A stretch of DNA of 64,000 bases from Carnobacterium sp. 17-4. Lineage in GTDB: Bacteria > Bacillota > Bacilli > Lactobacillales > Carnobacteriaceae. The stretch is from contig NC_015391.1 in the NCBI RefSeq assembly GCF_000195575.1, forward strand, positions 1,512,363 through 1,576,362, in the 5' to 3' direction. Positions 7,887-17,001 of this stretch are shown one piece after another; position 1 is the first letter of the stretch; each line of letters starts with the position of its first letter. Below the pieces are notes generated by a model that saw only the letters and a program-made list of their open reading frames with translations, had not been told where the DNA came from and did no database searches. Both the position numbers and the translations under genes were made by a program.

Positions 7887-8810
7887 ATGTCTGGCATAAA
7901 TATTCCCATTGGTTCCACATTAAAGAAAATTAGAGAAAATAAAGGCTATACACAAAAGGAAATTTCAGATCATACAATGGCTCGTTCAACGTATACAAAA
8001 TTTGAGAATGATGATATTACTCCTACCCTTTCCAAATATCTCGCTATTTTAGACCATATGGATATGTCTCATGAGGAATTCATCTACCTTTTAAATGATT
8101 TTGAATTAGGACAGAAGGAAACGATCCTTTATTTATTTAAACAATTAGATAAAAATCCAACACTTGAATTAGTTTATGAGATCATTGAAAAAGGCGAAAC
8201 ATTAGTGCAGGAACGCTATGATCAATTGATCCTAGATATATTAAATGCTTGTCGTGGATATGCGGTGTTATTTGAGGAACAAAATTTAACTAAAGCTAAA
8301 GATTATGCTCAAGAAGTTTGGAAGCGAATGGAAACATTGGATAAATGGTACTTAGCTGAACTACACATTCTTAATAGCATTTTGTATTTATTTGACAGTG
8401 ATACTGCTGCTCTACTTACAGAAAGAGCACTTGAAACTTTAACTCAATACCAACATCTTGAAGAAGTGAGGAATTTAAAAGTCAGTTTCTTACTGCATTT
8501 AACCAATCTTCTGATGATGGACCAAAAATACGAACAATCCTTATTTTATATCAAGCAAATGGAAACTGAAAGTGCTCGGATGGATTATGCGGTTATGCTT
8601 GCGACTGCTTTGGTTCGCAAAGAAGTCTGTATGGAAAAAATTGGTGATAAATCTGAACCTGGACTCATTGACCGAGCCGTTCGCATTTTTGATAGCTTGA
8701 ATAAGCAAAACTTAAAAGAGTTAGTGTTAAAAGATCCAGAAAACTTTTTGAATCTTTATTCAAATTATCCTTTCAATGAAGTACAAAGCGAACTTTCAAC
8801 TTCATGCTAA
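7887..8810 (+). CDS. Rgg/MutR-type transcriptional regulator
   Basis: A 307-residue cytoplasmic regulator. An XRE-type helix-turn-helix sits at residues 8-65 (STLKKIRENKGYTQKEISD, then ARSTYTKFENDDITPTLSKY). The rest is an all-helical TPR-like domain as in Rgg, MutR and PlcR proteins, which bind short peptide pheromones. The start has a strong site (TAGGAGG, 7873-7879). It lies directly upstream of an ABC exporter on the same strand, with a terminator between, as is common for Rgg proteins that control bacteriocin or drug exporters. No clear pheromone gene was found nearby. The effector and target are inferred. Confidence 0.85.
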   Translation: MSGINIPIGSTLKKIRENKGYTQKEISDHTMARSTYTKFENDDITPTLSKYLAILDHMDMSHEEFIYLLNDFELGQKETILYLFKQLDKNPTLELVYEIIEKGETLVQERYDQLILDILNACRGYAVLFEEQNLTKAKDYAQEVWKRMETLDKWYLAELHILNSILYLFDSDTAALLTERALETLTQYQHLEEVRNLKVSFLLHLTNLLMMDQKYEQSLFYIKQMETESARMDYAVMLATALVRKEVCMEKIGDKSEPGLIDRAVRIFDSLNKQNLKELVLKDPENFLNLYSNYPFNEVQSELSTSC

Positions 8811-8830
8811 ATTAATGTAGCTGTCAAAAA

Positions 8831-8866
8831 ACTGCCAAGAGATCAAATCTCTTGGCAGTTTTTTTT
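8831..8866 (+). terminator. Terminator after the Rgg-type gene
   Basis: ACTGCCAAGAGAT (8831-8843) pairs with ATCTCTTGGCAGT (8847-8859), followed by a run of eight T residues. It separates the regulator from the ABC exporter genes. Confidence 0.9.
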
Positions 8867-9043
8867 GATTTTCTTGGCTTACGGATTCATCTTAAACAAT
8901 GTGAAACAAGAACCCCCACTAGAATAAGAGTTATCAACCGCGTTTTTTACATGTATATACTATAATGAGATTAAATTATAATTTAACCATTTCTCTTCCT
9001 CTTTACAAGATTATAAAATAGAAACTAGAATGGGTGAAACGGT

Positions 9044-9973
9044 ATGGGAGCTATTATAGAAGTTAACAATTTCTCAAAGTCCTACGGCAGTTTTCGTGCA
9101 GTAGATAATATTTCATTTGAAGTCGAAAGAGGCAGCACATTCGCTTTTTTAGGAACAAATGGGGCAGGTAAAAGCACAACCATCAATACTCTTTGTACTA
9201 TGATTGAAAAAACTTCGGGTACGTTATTGATAGATGGAAAGGATGTTTCTTCTCAAAAAAATGCCGTTCGTAAATCTATTGGAATCGTTTTTCAGGAATC
9301 CACACTTGATCAAAAAATGACTATATCGGAGAATCTAGCATTGCATTGTATCCTTTATGGGGTACCAAAAGATGAAATAGATGAGCGTATCCATAACCTA
9401 TTAACCCTAATTGATTTGTCCGATAGTCGGGATCAATTAGTTTCACAGCTATCAGGCGGTATGAAACGCCGTGTGGAAATCGCTCGTGCTCTTTTACATG
9501 ATCCAAAAGTTCTTTTTTTAGATGAACCGACCACCGGGTTGGACCCGCATACAAGAAATCGAATTTGGGAATACCTTCTTCGTCTCCAAAAAGAACGAGA
9601 TTTAACGATTTTTCTAACAACTCATTATATTGATGAAGCTGAGGTTTGTGACAAGATAGCTATTATGGACCATGCACAAATTATGGTCCACGCTAGTCCT
9701 CAATACCTAAAAGAGACTCATACTCAGTCCAGAGCTAGTTTGAAAGTAAAAAATTTAGAAAAGGCTCAGCGTTTATTGCTTCAAGAAAATATGAAGTATA
9801 TATTAGAAGACTCCTATTTTTTTATAGAAATAGAAAATCTACCAAAATTCTTAAAATTTATCAGTCTCCTTCAAGAAGATATTTTAGACATTGAAATTTT
9901 AAAAGGAAATTTAAATGATGTTTTCTTGAACATTACAGGTAAAGAGATCCGGGAAGGTGGGAATGCAACATGA
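9044..9973 (+). CDS. ABC exporter ATP-binding protein (DrrA/NodI-like)
   Basis: A 309-residue ATPase that would power the permease encoded next. Walker A is GTNGAGKST (residues 37-45), the signature is LSGGM (136-140), Walker B is VLFLDE (156-161), and the switch histidine is in TTHYIDEAE (near 194). A C-terminal extension of about 85 residues is typical of DrrA-like exporters of drugs, lipids or bacteriocins. Its stop overlaps the permease start by four bases, so the two are translationally coupled. The substrate is not known. Confidence 0.9.
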   Translation: MGAIIEVNNFSKSYGSFRAVDNISFEVERGSTFAFLGTNGAGKSTTINTLCTMIEKTSGTLLIDGKDVSSQKNAVRKSIGIVFQESTLDQKMTISENLALHCILYGVPKDEIDERIHNLLTLIDLSDSRDQLVSQLSGGMKRRVEIARALLHDPKVLFLDEPTTGLDPHTRNRIWEYLLRLQKERDLTIFLTTHYIDEAEVCDKIAIMDHAQIMVHASPQYLKETHTQSRASLKVKNLEKAQRLLLQENMKYILEDSYFFIEIENLPKFLKFISLLQEDILDIEILKGNLNDVFLNITGKEIREGGNAT

Positions 9974-10791
9974 ATGTTATTTACTCCTTGTTTATTCGGA
10001 ATTTACGAGATTATACGCGAGACAATATTCGTCTTTTGGTCATTACCCTCACTCCTTTTGGATTTATCTATGTCTTGTCATCGATATTCAAAAACCAATT
10101 TGCCTCTTACTCTTTAAGCTATTTGATTGCAGGTGTTTCTATTGCTACAGTATTCAATACTTCTTTGAATGTCGCATCTGCTGTCATTGATGACATCGGT
10201 TCTGGATTTTTAAAAGAAATTTTAGTGAGCCCAATCAGTCGGTTACAAGTCATATTGGGATACATATTAACTGGATCCACTATAGCCACTGTTCAAGGTT
10301 TTCTTATCTATTTGATTAGTATGTTTACATATCTTGGCTTTGAAAAATGGCATACTATGATCTTAGTTTTCTTTTCAATGGTGATGGTCAGCCTCGTCTA
10401 CTCAACCCTAGGCATTTTACTTGCGGTAACAGTCAAAAATTTCCAAACCTACCAAGTAGTCGAACAAACAGTCGTTATTCCATTAATTTTCTTATCTGGT
10501 GCTTATCTTCCAATCTCTATATTTCCATCATTTCTTCAATATATCAGTTACTTGAATCCAATGAGTTATACAACTATGTTTTTTCGTGGCATCGTTCTAG
10601 AAGAAACGATGACTAATGCCGAAATGGTTAACCTTGGTATCGCACTTGATATAAACGGCTTTATCCTCACACCTTTAATGAGCGGGTTAATTGTCTTTCT
10701 TTATGGTGTATTATTCATGATACTTGCAATCCGCTCTTTCCAAAAAGCAAATTTCACAAGCCCTCAACTTTCTCGAAAAAAAAGAAATTAA
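9970..10791 (+). CDS. ABC-2 type permease
   Basis: A 273-residue membrane protein with about six hydrophobic segments and the ABC-2 layout. The conserved loop GSGFLKEILVSPISRLQVILG lies near residues 76-96 (GSGFLKE and SPISR are the key parts), and YLNPMSYTT is near 196. It pairs with the ATPase just upstream, overlapping it by four bases. Together they form a DrrAB-like exporter, probably controlled by the Rgg-type gene. The substrate is unknown; self-protection against a peptide or drug is a guess from context. Confidence 0.88.
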   Translation: MNVIYSLFIRNLRDYTRDNIRLLVITLTPFGFIYVLSSIFKNQFASYSLSYLIAGVSIATVFNTSLNVASAVIDDIGSGFLKEILVSPISRLQVILGYILTGSTIATVQGFLIYLISMFTYLGFEKWHTMILVFFSMVMVSLVYSTLGILLAVTVKNFQTYQVVEQTVVIPLIFLSGAYLPISIFPSFLQYISYLNPMSYTTMFFRGIVLEETMTNAEMVNLGIALDINGFILTPLMSGLIVFLYGVLFMILAIRSFQKANFTSPQLSRKKRN

Positions 10792-10805
10792 GGAGGATTA
10801 AAATA

Positions 10806-10847
10806 ATGCACCTTACAAAACTAACGTCAGATATTCTCCAGCTTTAA
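10806..10847 (+). CDS. Candidate 13-residue peptide gene
   Basis: MHLTKLTSDILQL is encoded 14 bases after the permease stop and has a strong, well-spaced ribosome-binding site (AAGGAGG, 10791-10797). A strong terminator follows at 10883. So short an ORF may arise by chance, but the site quality and its place at the end of an exporter unit next to an Rgg-type regulator make a small translated peptide worth considering. It may instead be the start of a lost third gene. Confidence 0.35.
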   Translation: MHLTKLTSDILQL

Positions 10848-10882
10848 ATCAGTAAGTTGGCTGCATTTGTTTAAAATTGGAG

Positions 10883-10928
10883 AGAAGGTGGATGCTCTAT
10901 TGATAGTGCATCCACCTTCTTTCTTTTC
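10883..10928 (+). terminator. Terminator of the ABC exporter unit
   Basis: AGAAGGTGGATGC (10883-10895) pairs perfectly with GCATCCACCTTCT (10908-10920), followed by a T-rich run. Confidence 0.9.
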
Positions 10929-10941
10929 GACCTAACTATAA

Positions 10942-10970
10942 TTGAGTTTCTTAATTTTTTATGCTACACT
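10942..10970 (+). promoter_or_regulatory. SigA-type promoter for the Ldh2-malic enzyme operon
   Basis: The -35 element TTGAGT (10942-10947) and the -10 element TACACT (10965-10970) are separated by 17 bases. The cre-like site at 10982-10995 would lie just after the start of transcription. Confidence 0.55.
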
Positions 10971-10981
10971 ATTGACGATTA

Positions 10982-10995
10982 AGAAAGCGTTTTCT
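10982..10995. promoter_or_regulatory. Candidate cre (CcpA) site in the Ldh2 leader
   Basis: AGAAAGCGTTTTCT matches the cre consensus except for the first base and is nearly palindromic. Placed just downstream of the predicted transcription start, it suggests carbon catabolite repression of the operon. Confidence 0.6.
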
Positions 10996-11044
10996 TGCAT
11001 TGTTTTGTTCATTCATACACAAAGAATTTAAGGAGGATGATAAT

Positions 11045-12151
11045 ATGGTAAGTTTTGTAGAATGGGATTTTTTGACTGAGTTTGTTGAAAAAGCTTTTAT
11101 GGCTTATGGGGTACCAGAAGCCGATGCGAAAATTTGTGCCGATGTTCTACTGCAGTCTGATAAAAAAGGAATTGAAAGTCATGGGGTCAATCGCTTTAAA
11201 CCAATTTATGTCGATCGAATCAAGGATGGTATCCAAAATCCAATCACTGAATTCGAAATTGTACGAGAAACCCCTACGACTGCTGTAGTTGATGGTCATG
11301 ATGGTATGGGACAAGTGATTGCTCACCGTTCGATGCAAATGGCAATTGATAAAGCTAAACAATATGGTATGGGTATGGTTGCTGTAAGAAACTCGACACA
11401 TTTTGGCATTGCCGGTTATTATACTGATATGGCGGCAAACGCTGGTTGTATCGGCATGACAGGAACAAATGCCCGCCCTTCTATTGCCCCAACATTTAGT
11501 GTACAAAATAAATTGGGTACGAATCCCTTGACTGTAAGCTTTCCAACAGATGAGGAATTTCCATTCTCACTAGACTGCGCCACTTCTATTATTCAACGAG
11601 GAAAAATTGAACTTTATGAACGTGAAGGCAAAGATACTCCAGCTGGAACCGTGATTGGACATGATGGATCTGCAATGACCGATTCGCCTACTATTTTGAA
11701 GGCTCTTCAATCTGGAGAAGCTGCTCTTGCTCCATTGGGAGGCATTGGAGAAAATCTTTCTGGTTATAAAGGATACGGTTATGCCACCATCGTTGAAGTC
11801 CTTTCTTCTGCTTTACAACAAGGGAATTTCTTAAGCTTATTATCTGGCATTGGAGAACACGGAGAAAAAATAAAATTTCATTTAGGTCACTTCTTCATTG
11901 CCATTGATACTGAAGCATTTATGGGACTAGACAGTTTCAAAAAAATAGCCGGTGATATCATGCGTGAATTACGAGCTGCAGAAAAAGCTCCTGGTGCGGA
12001 ACGAATCTATACCGCTGGTGAAAAAGAATATTTGATCTGGCAAGAGCGCAAAAAAACAGGTTTACCTGTTAGCGAACCGGTTCAAAAAGAACTGATTGCG
12101 ATTCGCGATGACGCTGGATTAACAGATTACCGCTTCCCATTTGAGCAGTAA
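11045..12151 (+). CDS. Malate/L-lactate dehydrogenase, Ldh2 family
   Basis: A 368-residue cytoplasmic NAD(P)H-dependent 2-hydroxyacid dehydrogenase of the Ldh2/MDH2 family, unrelated to classical LDH. The family signs are ESHGVNRF near residue 40, STHFGIAGYYT near 117, GTNARPSIAP near 138 and LGTNPLTVSFP near 155. I chose the ATG at 11045 because AAGGAGG lies just upstream; an upstream in-frame ATG at 11000 has no good site. The malic enzyme gene follows 11 bases later, so the pair probably handles malate and related C4 acids. Ureidoglycolate or sulfolactate dehydrogenase activity also occurs in this family. Confidence 0.85.
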   Translation: MVSFVEWDFLTEFVEKAFMAYGVPEADAKICADVLLQSDKKGIESHGVNRFKPIYVDRIKDGIQNPITEFEIVRETPTTAVVDGHDGMGQVIAHRSMQMAIDKAKQYGMGMVAVRNSTHFGIAGYYTDMAANAGCIGMTGTNARPSIAPTFSVQNKLGTNPLTVSFPTDEEFPFSLDCATSIIQRGKIELYEREGKDTPAGTVIGHDGSAMTDSPTILKALQSGEAALAPLGGIGENLSGYKGYGYATIVEVLSSALQQGNFLSLLSGIGEHGEKIKFHLGHFFIAIDTEAFMGLDSFKKIAGDIMRELRAAEKAPGAERIYTAGEKEYLIWQERKKTGLPVSEPVQKELIAIRDDAGLTDYRFPFEQ

Positions 12152-12162
12152 AGGAGATTCCT

Positions 12163-13335
12163 ATGGATAATAAAAAAGAAGCCTTAGCGAAACATTATGA
12201 ATGGAATGGAAAATTTGAAATCAATAGCCGGGTACCGTTAAATACTCGTGAAGATCTAGCACTTGCCTATACTCCAGGCGTAGCGGAAGCATGCTTAGCC
12301 ATTGAAGAAAATCCAGATAAAGCTTATGAACTAACACGTAAAAACAATCTGGTTGCTGTCATTACAAATGGAACTGCAGTACTTGGTTTAGGTTCTATCG
12401 GCCCCACAGCTTCTATGCCAGTAATGGAAGGCAAATGCGTGTTGTTTAAATCTTTTGCAGATATTGATGCCTTTCCAATTGCTATACAATCAAAAGATGT
12501 GGACACCATTGTTCAAACCATCGAGCAGATTGGGAACAGTTTTGGCGGGATCAATCTTGAAGATATCGCAGCTCCTGAATGTTTTGAAGTTGAGCGCCGC
12601 TTGAAGGCTTCACTGGATATTCCCGTTTTTCATGATGACCAACACGGTACCGCTATCGTCGTTGCAGCCGGATTGATCAATGCTTTAAAATTAGTTGATA
12701 AATCTTTCGAAACGATTAAAGTTGTTGTCAATGGAGCAGGATCAGCCGGGATTGCTGTCGCAAAACACCTATTAAACTTCGGTGTTCGCAATTTAATTTT
12801 AACCGATAAACATGGTATTTTAGCAAATGATACTCCTAACTTAAACAATGAACAGCAACACATGACCAACGTTACCAATTTGACGAACCAGCATGGTAAC
12901 TTGAGCCATGCGTTACAAGACGCGGATGTTTTTATAGGTGTCTCAGCCGCACATATCTTAAAACCAGAAATGATTCAGAACATGAAGTCAGATCCGATTA
13001 TTTTTGCCATGGCAAACCCTGTACCAGAAATCATGCCTGACTTGGCAATTGAAGCTGGTGTTGCTGTTATAGGAACCGGTCGCAGTGATTTTCCTAACCA
13101 AGTTAATAATGTCTTAGCTTTTCCTGGAATCTTTAAAGGCGCACTTAGCGTTCGAGCTTCCGATATCAACGAGGCTATGAAAGTAGCTGCCTCCCATGCG
13201 ATTGCTTCCCTTATTGCCGCTGATGAATTAAGAGTAGATTACGTCATTCCTGATGCTTTAGACCCACGAGTCTGTCCTGCCGTTACTAAAGCCGTTAAAG
13301 AAGCTGCTATTAAGACAAGAGTTAATCGAATTTAG
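12163..13335 (+). CDS. NAD-dependent malic enzyme (or CitM-type oxaloacetate decarboxylase)
   Basis: A 390-residue enzyme that decarboxylates malate to pyruvate. The key motifs are YTPGVAEA near residue 36 (catalytic Tyr), [15 protein letters not shown] near 76, [10 protein letters not shown] near 132, FHDDQHGTA near 156 (metal ligands) and NGAGSAGIA near 188 (NAD site). The length fits the short bacterial form. Lactic acid bacteria also use a member of this family as oxaloacetate decarboxylase in citrate use. No citrate transport or lyase genes are here, so malic enzyme is preferred. It is coupled to the Ldh2-type gene, with AAGGAG before its start. Confidence 0.88.
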   Translation: MDNKKEALAKHYEWNGKFEINSRVPLNTREDLALAYTPGVAEACLAIEENPDKAYELTRKNNLVAVITNGTAVLGLGSIGPTASMPVMEGKCVLFKSFADIDAFPIAIQSKDVDTIVQTIEQIGNSFGGINLEDIAAPECFEVERRLKASLDIPVFHDDQHGTAIVVAAGLINALKLVDKSFETIKVVVNGAGSAGIAVAKHLLNFGVRNLILTDKHGILANDTPNLNNEQQHMTNVTNLTNQHGNLSHALQDADVFIGVSAAHILKPEMIQNMKSDPIIFAMANPVPEIMPDLAIEAGVAVIGTGRSDFPNQVNNVLAFPGIFKGALSVRASDINEAMKVAASHAIASLIAADELRVDYVIPDALDPRVCPAVTKAVKEAAIKTRVNRI

Positions 13336-13399
13336 GCTCTCTCCTATTTTGTCGTGTTTAAAGAAGTAGAACTGGCAACTAATCATTTTTACTAAATAA

Positions 13400-13450
13400 A
13401 GAGCTAATACTTGAAGATCAATAATCTTCAGGTATTAGCTCTTTATTTTA
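13400..13450. terminator. Bidirectional terminator between malic enzyme and the pyroglutamate operon
   Basis: GAGCTAATAC-TTGAAGAT pairs with ATCTTCA-GGTATTAGCTC around a short loop. A and T runs flank it, so it can serve the convergent genes on both sides. Confidence 0.85.
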
Positions 13451-13473
13451 TAGATTTATATAGTTGACTTAAA

Positions 13474-13941
13474 TTAACTTAAGCTTTCTCTAAATTCTCT
13501 CGGTCTCCAAATACCATCTTTCATTAATTCCGTTTGTTTATAAAATAATGAGTCGTTTTCCATTCGATACAGATAAACAAGAGCCTTTTTCGCTACAAAT
13601 GTTTTAGACTGTTCTTGCCATACTTCAACCATCACTTCTCTGCGTTCGTATTCGTTATCCGGATGATCTACTCCAATGTAACCTTCTAATACATCTAGAT
13701 TTGATAATGTTGATTCAAAGTCCAATAATTCAAAAACTTCTCCATATACCCATTCTGTATTGAATTTTTCAACCAAAAGAGCAGGATATCCTTTATAAGG
13801 CATATCATAAAGACTACCTTTTATACGAGCACGGTTCGGTGTGGAACTGAGTACATTACCATCTAGATAACGTTTATAATTAAATTCACCAGCTCTTAAA
13901 CTACCATAAACAAAAACTGGAAGGATACTTTCAAGCTGCAT
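13474..13941 (-). CDS. Gamma-glutamylcyclotransferase-like (AIG2/GGCT fold) protein
   Basis: A small protein of about 155 residues with the GGCT signature YGSLRAGE near its N-terminus, a hydrophobic core near GSLYDMPYKGYPAL, and the acidic GEVFEL and LDVLEGY segments of the fold. Members open or close gamma-glutamyl groups and release 5-oxoproline. The start at 13941 lies one base after the stop of pcp; a GTG upstream would overlap its own ribosome-binding site. As the last gene of an operon with pyroglutamyl peptidase and two permease-like genes, it fits a pathway for 5-oxoproline or gamma-glutamyl peptides. The actual reaction is unproven. Confidence 0.78.
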   Translation of the reverse strand: MQLESILPVFVYGSLRAGEFNYKRYLDGNVLSSTPNRARIKGSLYDMPYKGYPALLVEKFNTEWVYGEVFELLDFESTLSNLDVLEGYIGVDHPDNEYERREVMVEVWQEQSKTFVAKKALVYLYRMENDSLFYKQTELMKDGIWRPREFRESLS

Positions 13942-13942
13942 C

Positions 13943-14590
13943 TTAGTGAATTGCACCTCCTATTTCTTTTAAATCTTCTTTACCTTCAAAATCAACTATT
14001 GCTTCAATTGCAGCTGTTAAACCTTTCGTCATATCAGTTAAACTCATAAAGGGTTGATTTGCTTTATCTACTACCTGTTCAGGAATGAAAGGGACATGGA
14101 TAAATCCTCCTTTAATAGTTGGATATTGAGTATCAATCAAATACTGAACTTGATACATAATATGATTGCAGACAAATGTTCCTGCTGTGTTTGAAACAGC
14201 TCCTGGCAGACCAACTGCTTTAATTGCTGTTACCATTGCTTTAACTGGTAACTGAGTAAAATAAGCTGCTTTTCCTTGTTGTTGGACTGCTTCATCAATC
14301 GGTTGATTGCCTTCATTATCTGGTATACGAGCATCATCCACATTGATCGCCACACGTTCAGGAGTCAATGCAAAACGCCCTCCAGCTTGTCCAATATTTA
14401 GAACTACATCTGGTTGAAATTCTTTAATGGCTACTTTAACTACTTCAGCTGATTTGCCAAATACTGTTGGAATTTCTATTTTTTTTATTTCTGCACCTTT
14501 AATCGTATTTGCTAAACCTTTGACAGCTTCTAGAGCTGGATTGATTTTCTCTCCACCAAATGGGTCAAATCCTGTTACTAAAATTTTCAT
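13943..14590 (-). CDS. pcp: Pyrrolidone-carboxylate peptidase
   Basis: A 215-residue cytoplasmic cysteine peptidase that removes N-terminal pyroglutamate from peptides. The catalytic triad is visible: Glu78 in TPERVAIN, Cys141 in TFVCNH and His165 in FIHVPF. The N-terminus [15 protein letters not shown] is typical and the length is normal. It lies between the permease-like genes and the GGCT-like gene, all on the minus strand with short gaps. Confidence 0.95.
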   Translation of the reverse strand: MKILVTGFDPFGGEKINPALEAVKGLANTIKGAEIKKIEIPTVFGKSAEVVKVAIKEFQPDVVLNIGQAGGRFALTPERVAINVDDARIPDNEGNQPIDEAVQQQGKAAYFTQLPVKAMVTAIKAVGLPGAVSNTAGTFVCNHIMYQVQYLIDTQYPTIKGGFIHVPFIPEQVVDKANQPFMSLTDMTKGLTAAIEAIVDFEGKEDLKEIGGAIH

Positions 14591-14675
14591 GTTTTATCGT
14601 GCTCCTCTCATTTGCTCCATTAATTATAATAATTTAACATAACTGATTTCATATAGCAAAATTACCAATTTTTAT

Positions 14676-15599
14676 TTAAAATGCCCAGAAGTACATTAAT
14701 GCAATATGTACCACAATCATACTTATAGCAAGTGGTGCTTGTTCTTTAATAACACCATTCAAATTTTTCATTTCCAACAATGCAGCTGGCAAAGCATTGA
14801 AATTAGCAGCCATAGGTGTTAATAACGTACCACAGAAACCTGCAGTCATTGCTAATGCTCCTGCAATTACAGGGTCGCCTCCTTGCGCAATAACAAAAGG
14901 AATTCCTATTCCGGCTGTAATAACAGTAAATGCAGCAAATCCATTACCCATGATCATTGTGAAAATAACCATACCTAACACGTATGCACTAACACCTAAT
15001 AAACGATTGCCTTCTGGTATAAAAGTTGAAACTCCACTAGCAATGACATCCCCCACACCAGCTGCTGTAAATATAACGCCTAAAGCAGCTAGTAGTTGTG
15101 GCAAAACACCAGTGGTTCCTACTTGTTGGATCATGCGGTCGCCTTCTTCCAAAACCATTAACGGTTTTGATTTAGTGAGATATATGGCAATAATTAATGA
15201 AACAACTGCTCCGATACCAATACCTACTTGCCCTCCAAGAGGTGTAAATTGCGCAATAGGCACAGCTACTACCGCTAAAGTGATCACAGGTATAAAAATT
15301 TTATTACCTAAACGATTACTAGCTTCTAAGGCTTTATCTTCATCCACAGTTTTAACTTCACCTAGACGTACTTGTTTAAATAATGTTAGTATTCCCATTA
15401 CCATAATTAACATTCCATTGATCATGTCTGGTATAAAGTTCCCAAAAGCAAATACGATTCCTAATAAAAGCCAGAATAACGCCGTTCCTAATCGTGTTGG
15501 ATGCTTTGCATCTCGAAAAACTTTACTAGCTGTGTAAATCAATAACAAACCAATTACAATAAAGAAAAATTCTAGTATATTGCTTACAATGGCATCCAT
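14676..15599 (-). CDS. DUF979-family membrane protein
   Basis: A 307-residue protein with about eight hydrophobic segments. The sequence features of DUF979 are present, such as PTRLGTALFW near residue 35 and NGFAAFTVITAGIGIPF near 217. Genes of this family almost always sit with a DUF969 gene and pcp, and the pair is thought to form a permease, perhaps for pyroglutamate or its peptides. Its start lies only three bases after the DUF969 stop. The transport role is inferred from context. Confidence 0.85.
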   Translation of the reverse strand: MDAIVSNILEFFFIVIGLLLIYTASKVFRDAKHPTRLGTALFWLLLGIVFAFGNFIPDMINGMLIMVMGILTLFKQVRLGEVKTVDEDKALEASNRLGNKIFIPVITLAVVAVPIAQFTPLGGQVGIGIGAVVSLIIAIYLTKSKPLMVLEEGDRMIQQVGTTGVLPQLLAALGVIFTAAGVGDVIASGVSTFIPEGNRLLGVSAYVLGMVIFTMIMGNGFAAFTVITAGIGIPFVIAQGGDPVIAGALAMTAGFCGTLLTPMAANFNALPAALLEMKNLNGVIKEQAPLAISMIVVHIALMYFWAF

Positions 15600-15602
15600 T
15601 TA

Positions 15603-16307
15603 TTATTTCCCCTCCTTTTGTGACGAAAAATTGGTTTTATTTCCATATTTTTTTTGCATTTTCCGATCAAATATAACATTGGATCCAGCTACCATAACCA
15701 ACATAATTAGAGCAATTGGAATAGAAGCTTGAGCAATAGCTACCGCTGAAACATCATAGCCTAAAGATTCCATAGTACCAGCAATTAACAAAACACCAGC
15801 TGCCGCGATAAATGTATTTTGAGCAAAAAAGTTACCATAATTATCTGTAGCTGCCGAACGTGCTTTAAGACGTTCTATATCTTCATCACTGATTTCACCA
15901 TATTTTGTTTTAGCTGCTGCTTGAGTCATCGGCTCAACTAATGGGCGAATAAACTGTGTTTGGCCTTGGACGCGTACAGAAAAGAATCCTGCTAATTCAC
16001 GAATCAACATATACAAAGACAGGAATCGACCTGGCGTTAGCCCCCTCATCTTCTCAATCAATTTAACAGCTTGTTGACGTAATCCAAATCGTTCTGTTAA
16101 ACCAATCATAGGGAGTGTTAGTAAAAATAATGTTACTAGTCGGTTAGAAACAAACGCTTCTCCTAATAAAGCTAAAAAATCTGTAAATGAAATTCCAGAA
16201 ACTAGAGCCGTAGCTAATGCTGCAAGCAATACAACCGCAATAGTATCAAATTTAAAAACAAAACCGACAACAATAATTAAAATCCCAATTAACTTTATGA
16301 TTTCCAT
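15603..16307 (-). CDS. DUF969-family membrane protein
   Basis: A protein of about 234 residues with several membrane segments and the DUF969 motifs TLPMIGLTERFGL near residue 80, GLTPGRFLS, VQGQTQFIRPLVEPM near 112 and ARSAATDNYGNFFAQN near 145. I chose the start at 16307 (MEIIKL) because GGGTGGG lies just before it; the ATG at 16325 has no such site. It is the first gene of the DUF969-DUF979-pcp-GGCT operon. It probably forms a two-subunit permease with the DUF979 protein; the substrate is not known. Confidence 0.85.
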   Translation of the reverse strand: MEIIKLIGILIIVVGFVFKFDTIAVVLLAALATALVSGISFTDFLALLGEAFVSNRLVTLFLLTLPMIGLTERFGLRQQAVKLIEKMRGLTPGRFLSLYMLIRELAGFFSVRVQGQTQFIRPLVEPMTQAAAKTKYGEISDEDIERLKARSAATDNYGNFFAQNTFIAAAGVLLIAGTMESLGYDVSAVAIAQASIPIALIMLVMVAGSNVIFDRKMQKKYGNKTNFSSQKEGK

Positions 16308-16439
16308 AAACCCACCCATTTTCACTTATTTTTTAATGCTTTTTTAATTGTATACACATTTTAAAAAAGTTGCAACTTTATTTTGTGATAAATAAAGCTA
16401 ACTAATTTCCCAAGCTGTTTTATCTACTTTTTGGTATAT

Positions 16440-16478
16440 GGAAAACCGTCCCTTAAAAAAATAAGGAACGGTTTTCTC
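16440..16478. terminator. Terminator hairpin between two minus-strand units
   Basis: GAAAACCGTCCCTTA pairs with TAAGGAACGGTTTTC around an A-rich loop, followed by T-rich sequence. On the minus strand it would end the short gene at 16513-16803. Confidence 0.75.
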
Positions 16479-16512
16479 AGTAATAAAAAATAGTTAAACT
16501 TAATTTAAATAT

Positions 16513-16803
16513 TCAATAGTTATCACTTGACCAGTTATTTGCCTTATAAGCATTCACCATGTTTTGATTGTGTTCATCTGTCGCATAATTCATTTCTATC
16601 GGTCTTAAATGGATAGCAACCGTCTGCTCCACTTCATTGTCATCTACTGAAATCACTTCTATTTCATCGGGATCTACAAACATAGAATCTTTGATAAAAT
16701 CGCCTTCTTGAGGAATATTAGAAGATTCAAAAAGTTTTTGCAACGTAATTACTTTCTCATTAGGGGTTTTTACATGAATCGTACGATAAAGTGTCAATTT
16801 CAT
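16513..16803 (-). CDS. Small hypothetical protein, 96 residues
   Basis: A soluble, acidic 96-residue protein with a strong ribosome-binding site (GGAGG seven bases before the ATG) and its own terminator. It starts MKLTLYRTIHVKT and has the segments LFESSNIPQEGDFIKDSMFVD and EVEQTVAIHLRPIE. No signal peptide or membrane segment is seen. I do not recognise the family. The clean signals at both ends support a real single-gene unit. Confidence 0.7.
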   Translation of the reverse strand: MKLTLYRTIHVKTPNEKVITLQKLFESSNIPQEGDFIKDSMFVDPDEIEVISVDDNEVEQTVAIHLRPIEMNYATDEHNQNMVNAYKANNWSSDNY

Positions 16804-17001
16804 TTTCTTTCCTCCAAAATTTCTGTCTTTACCTAAATCATATCACACCTTTAGAAACTGAACGAATAGAACACTCAAAGAACAGGCTAAACTAAAGACA
16901 TATACTTACTATTTTGGACATACAAGTCCTTATTATAAGTTTTTTTGTCCACTTCTCTACCATTTGGGTATTCGTTCTTTAAGCCTCTATCCGTTATAAC
17001 C

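Noticed and set aside
7732..7920. Minus-strand ORF with a hydrophobic SHP-like stretch (ISFVIIVTFG) upstream of the Rgg-type gene
   Set aside because: It overlaps the 5' end of the Rgg gene, its start has no ribosome-binding site and the hydrophobic part lies in the middle of the frame, not at the end as in SHP pheromones.
9321..9620. Minus-strand 99-codon ORF opposite the ABC ATPase
   Set aside because: Antisense shadow of Walker and signature motif regions with no start signals.
14797..15537. Long plus-strand ORF (246 codons) opposite the DUF979 gene
   Set aside because: It is the antisense shadow of a membrane protein gene; the translation is Pro/Ile/Thr-rich low complexity with no ribosome-binding site.
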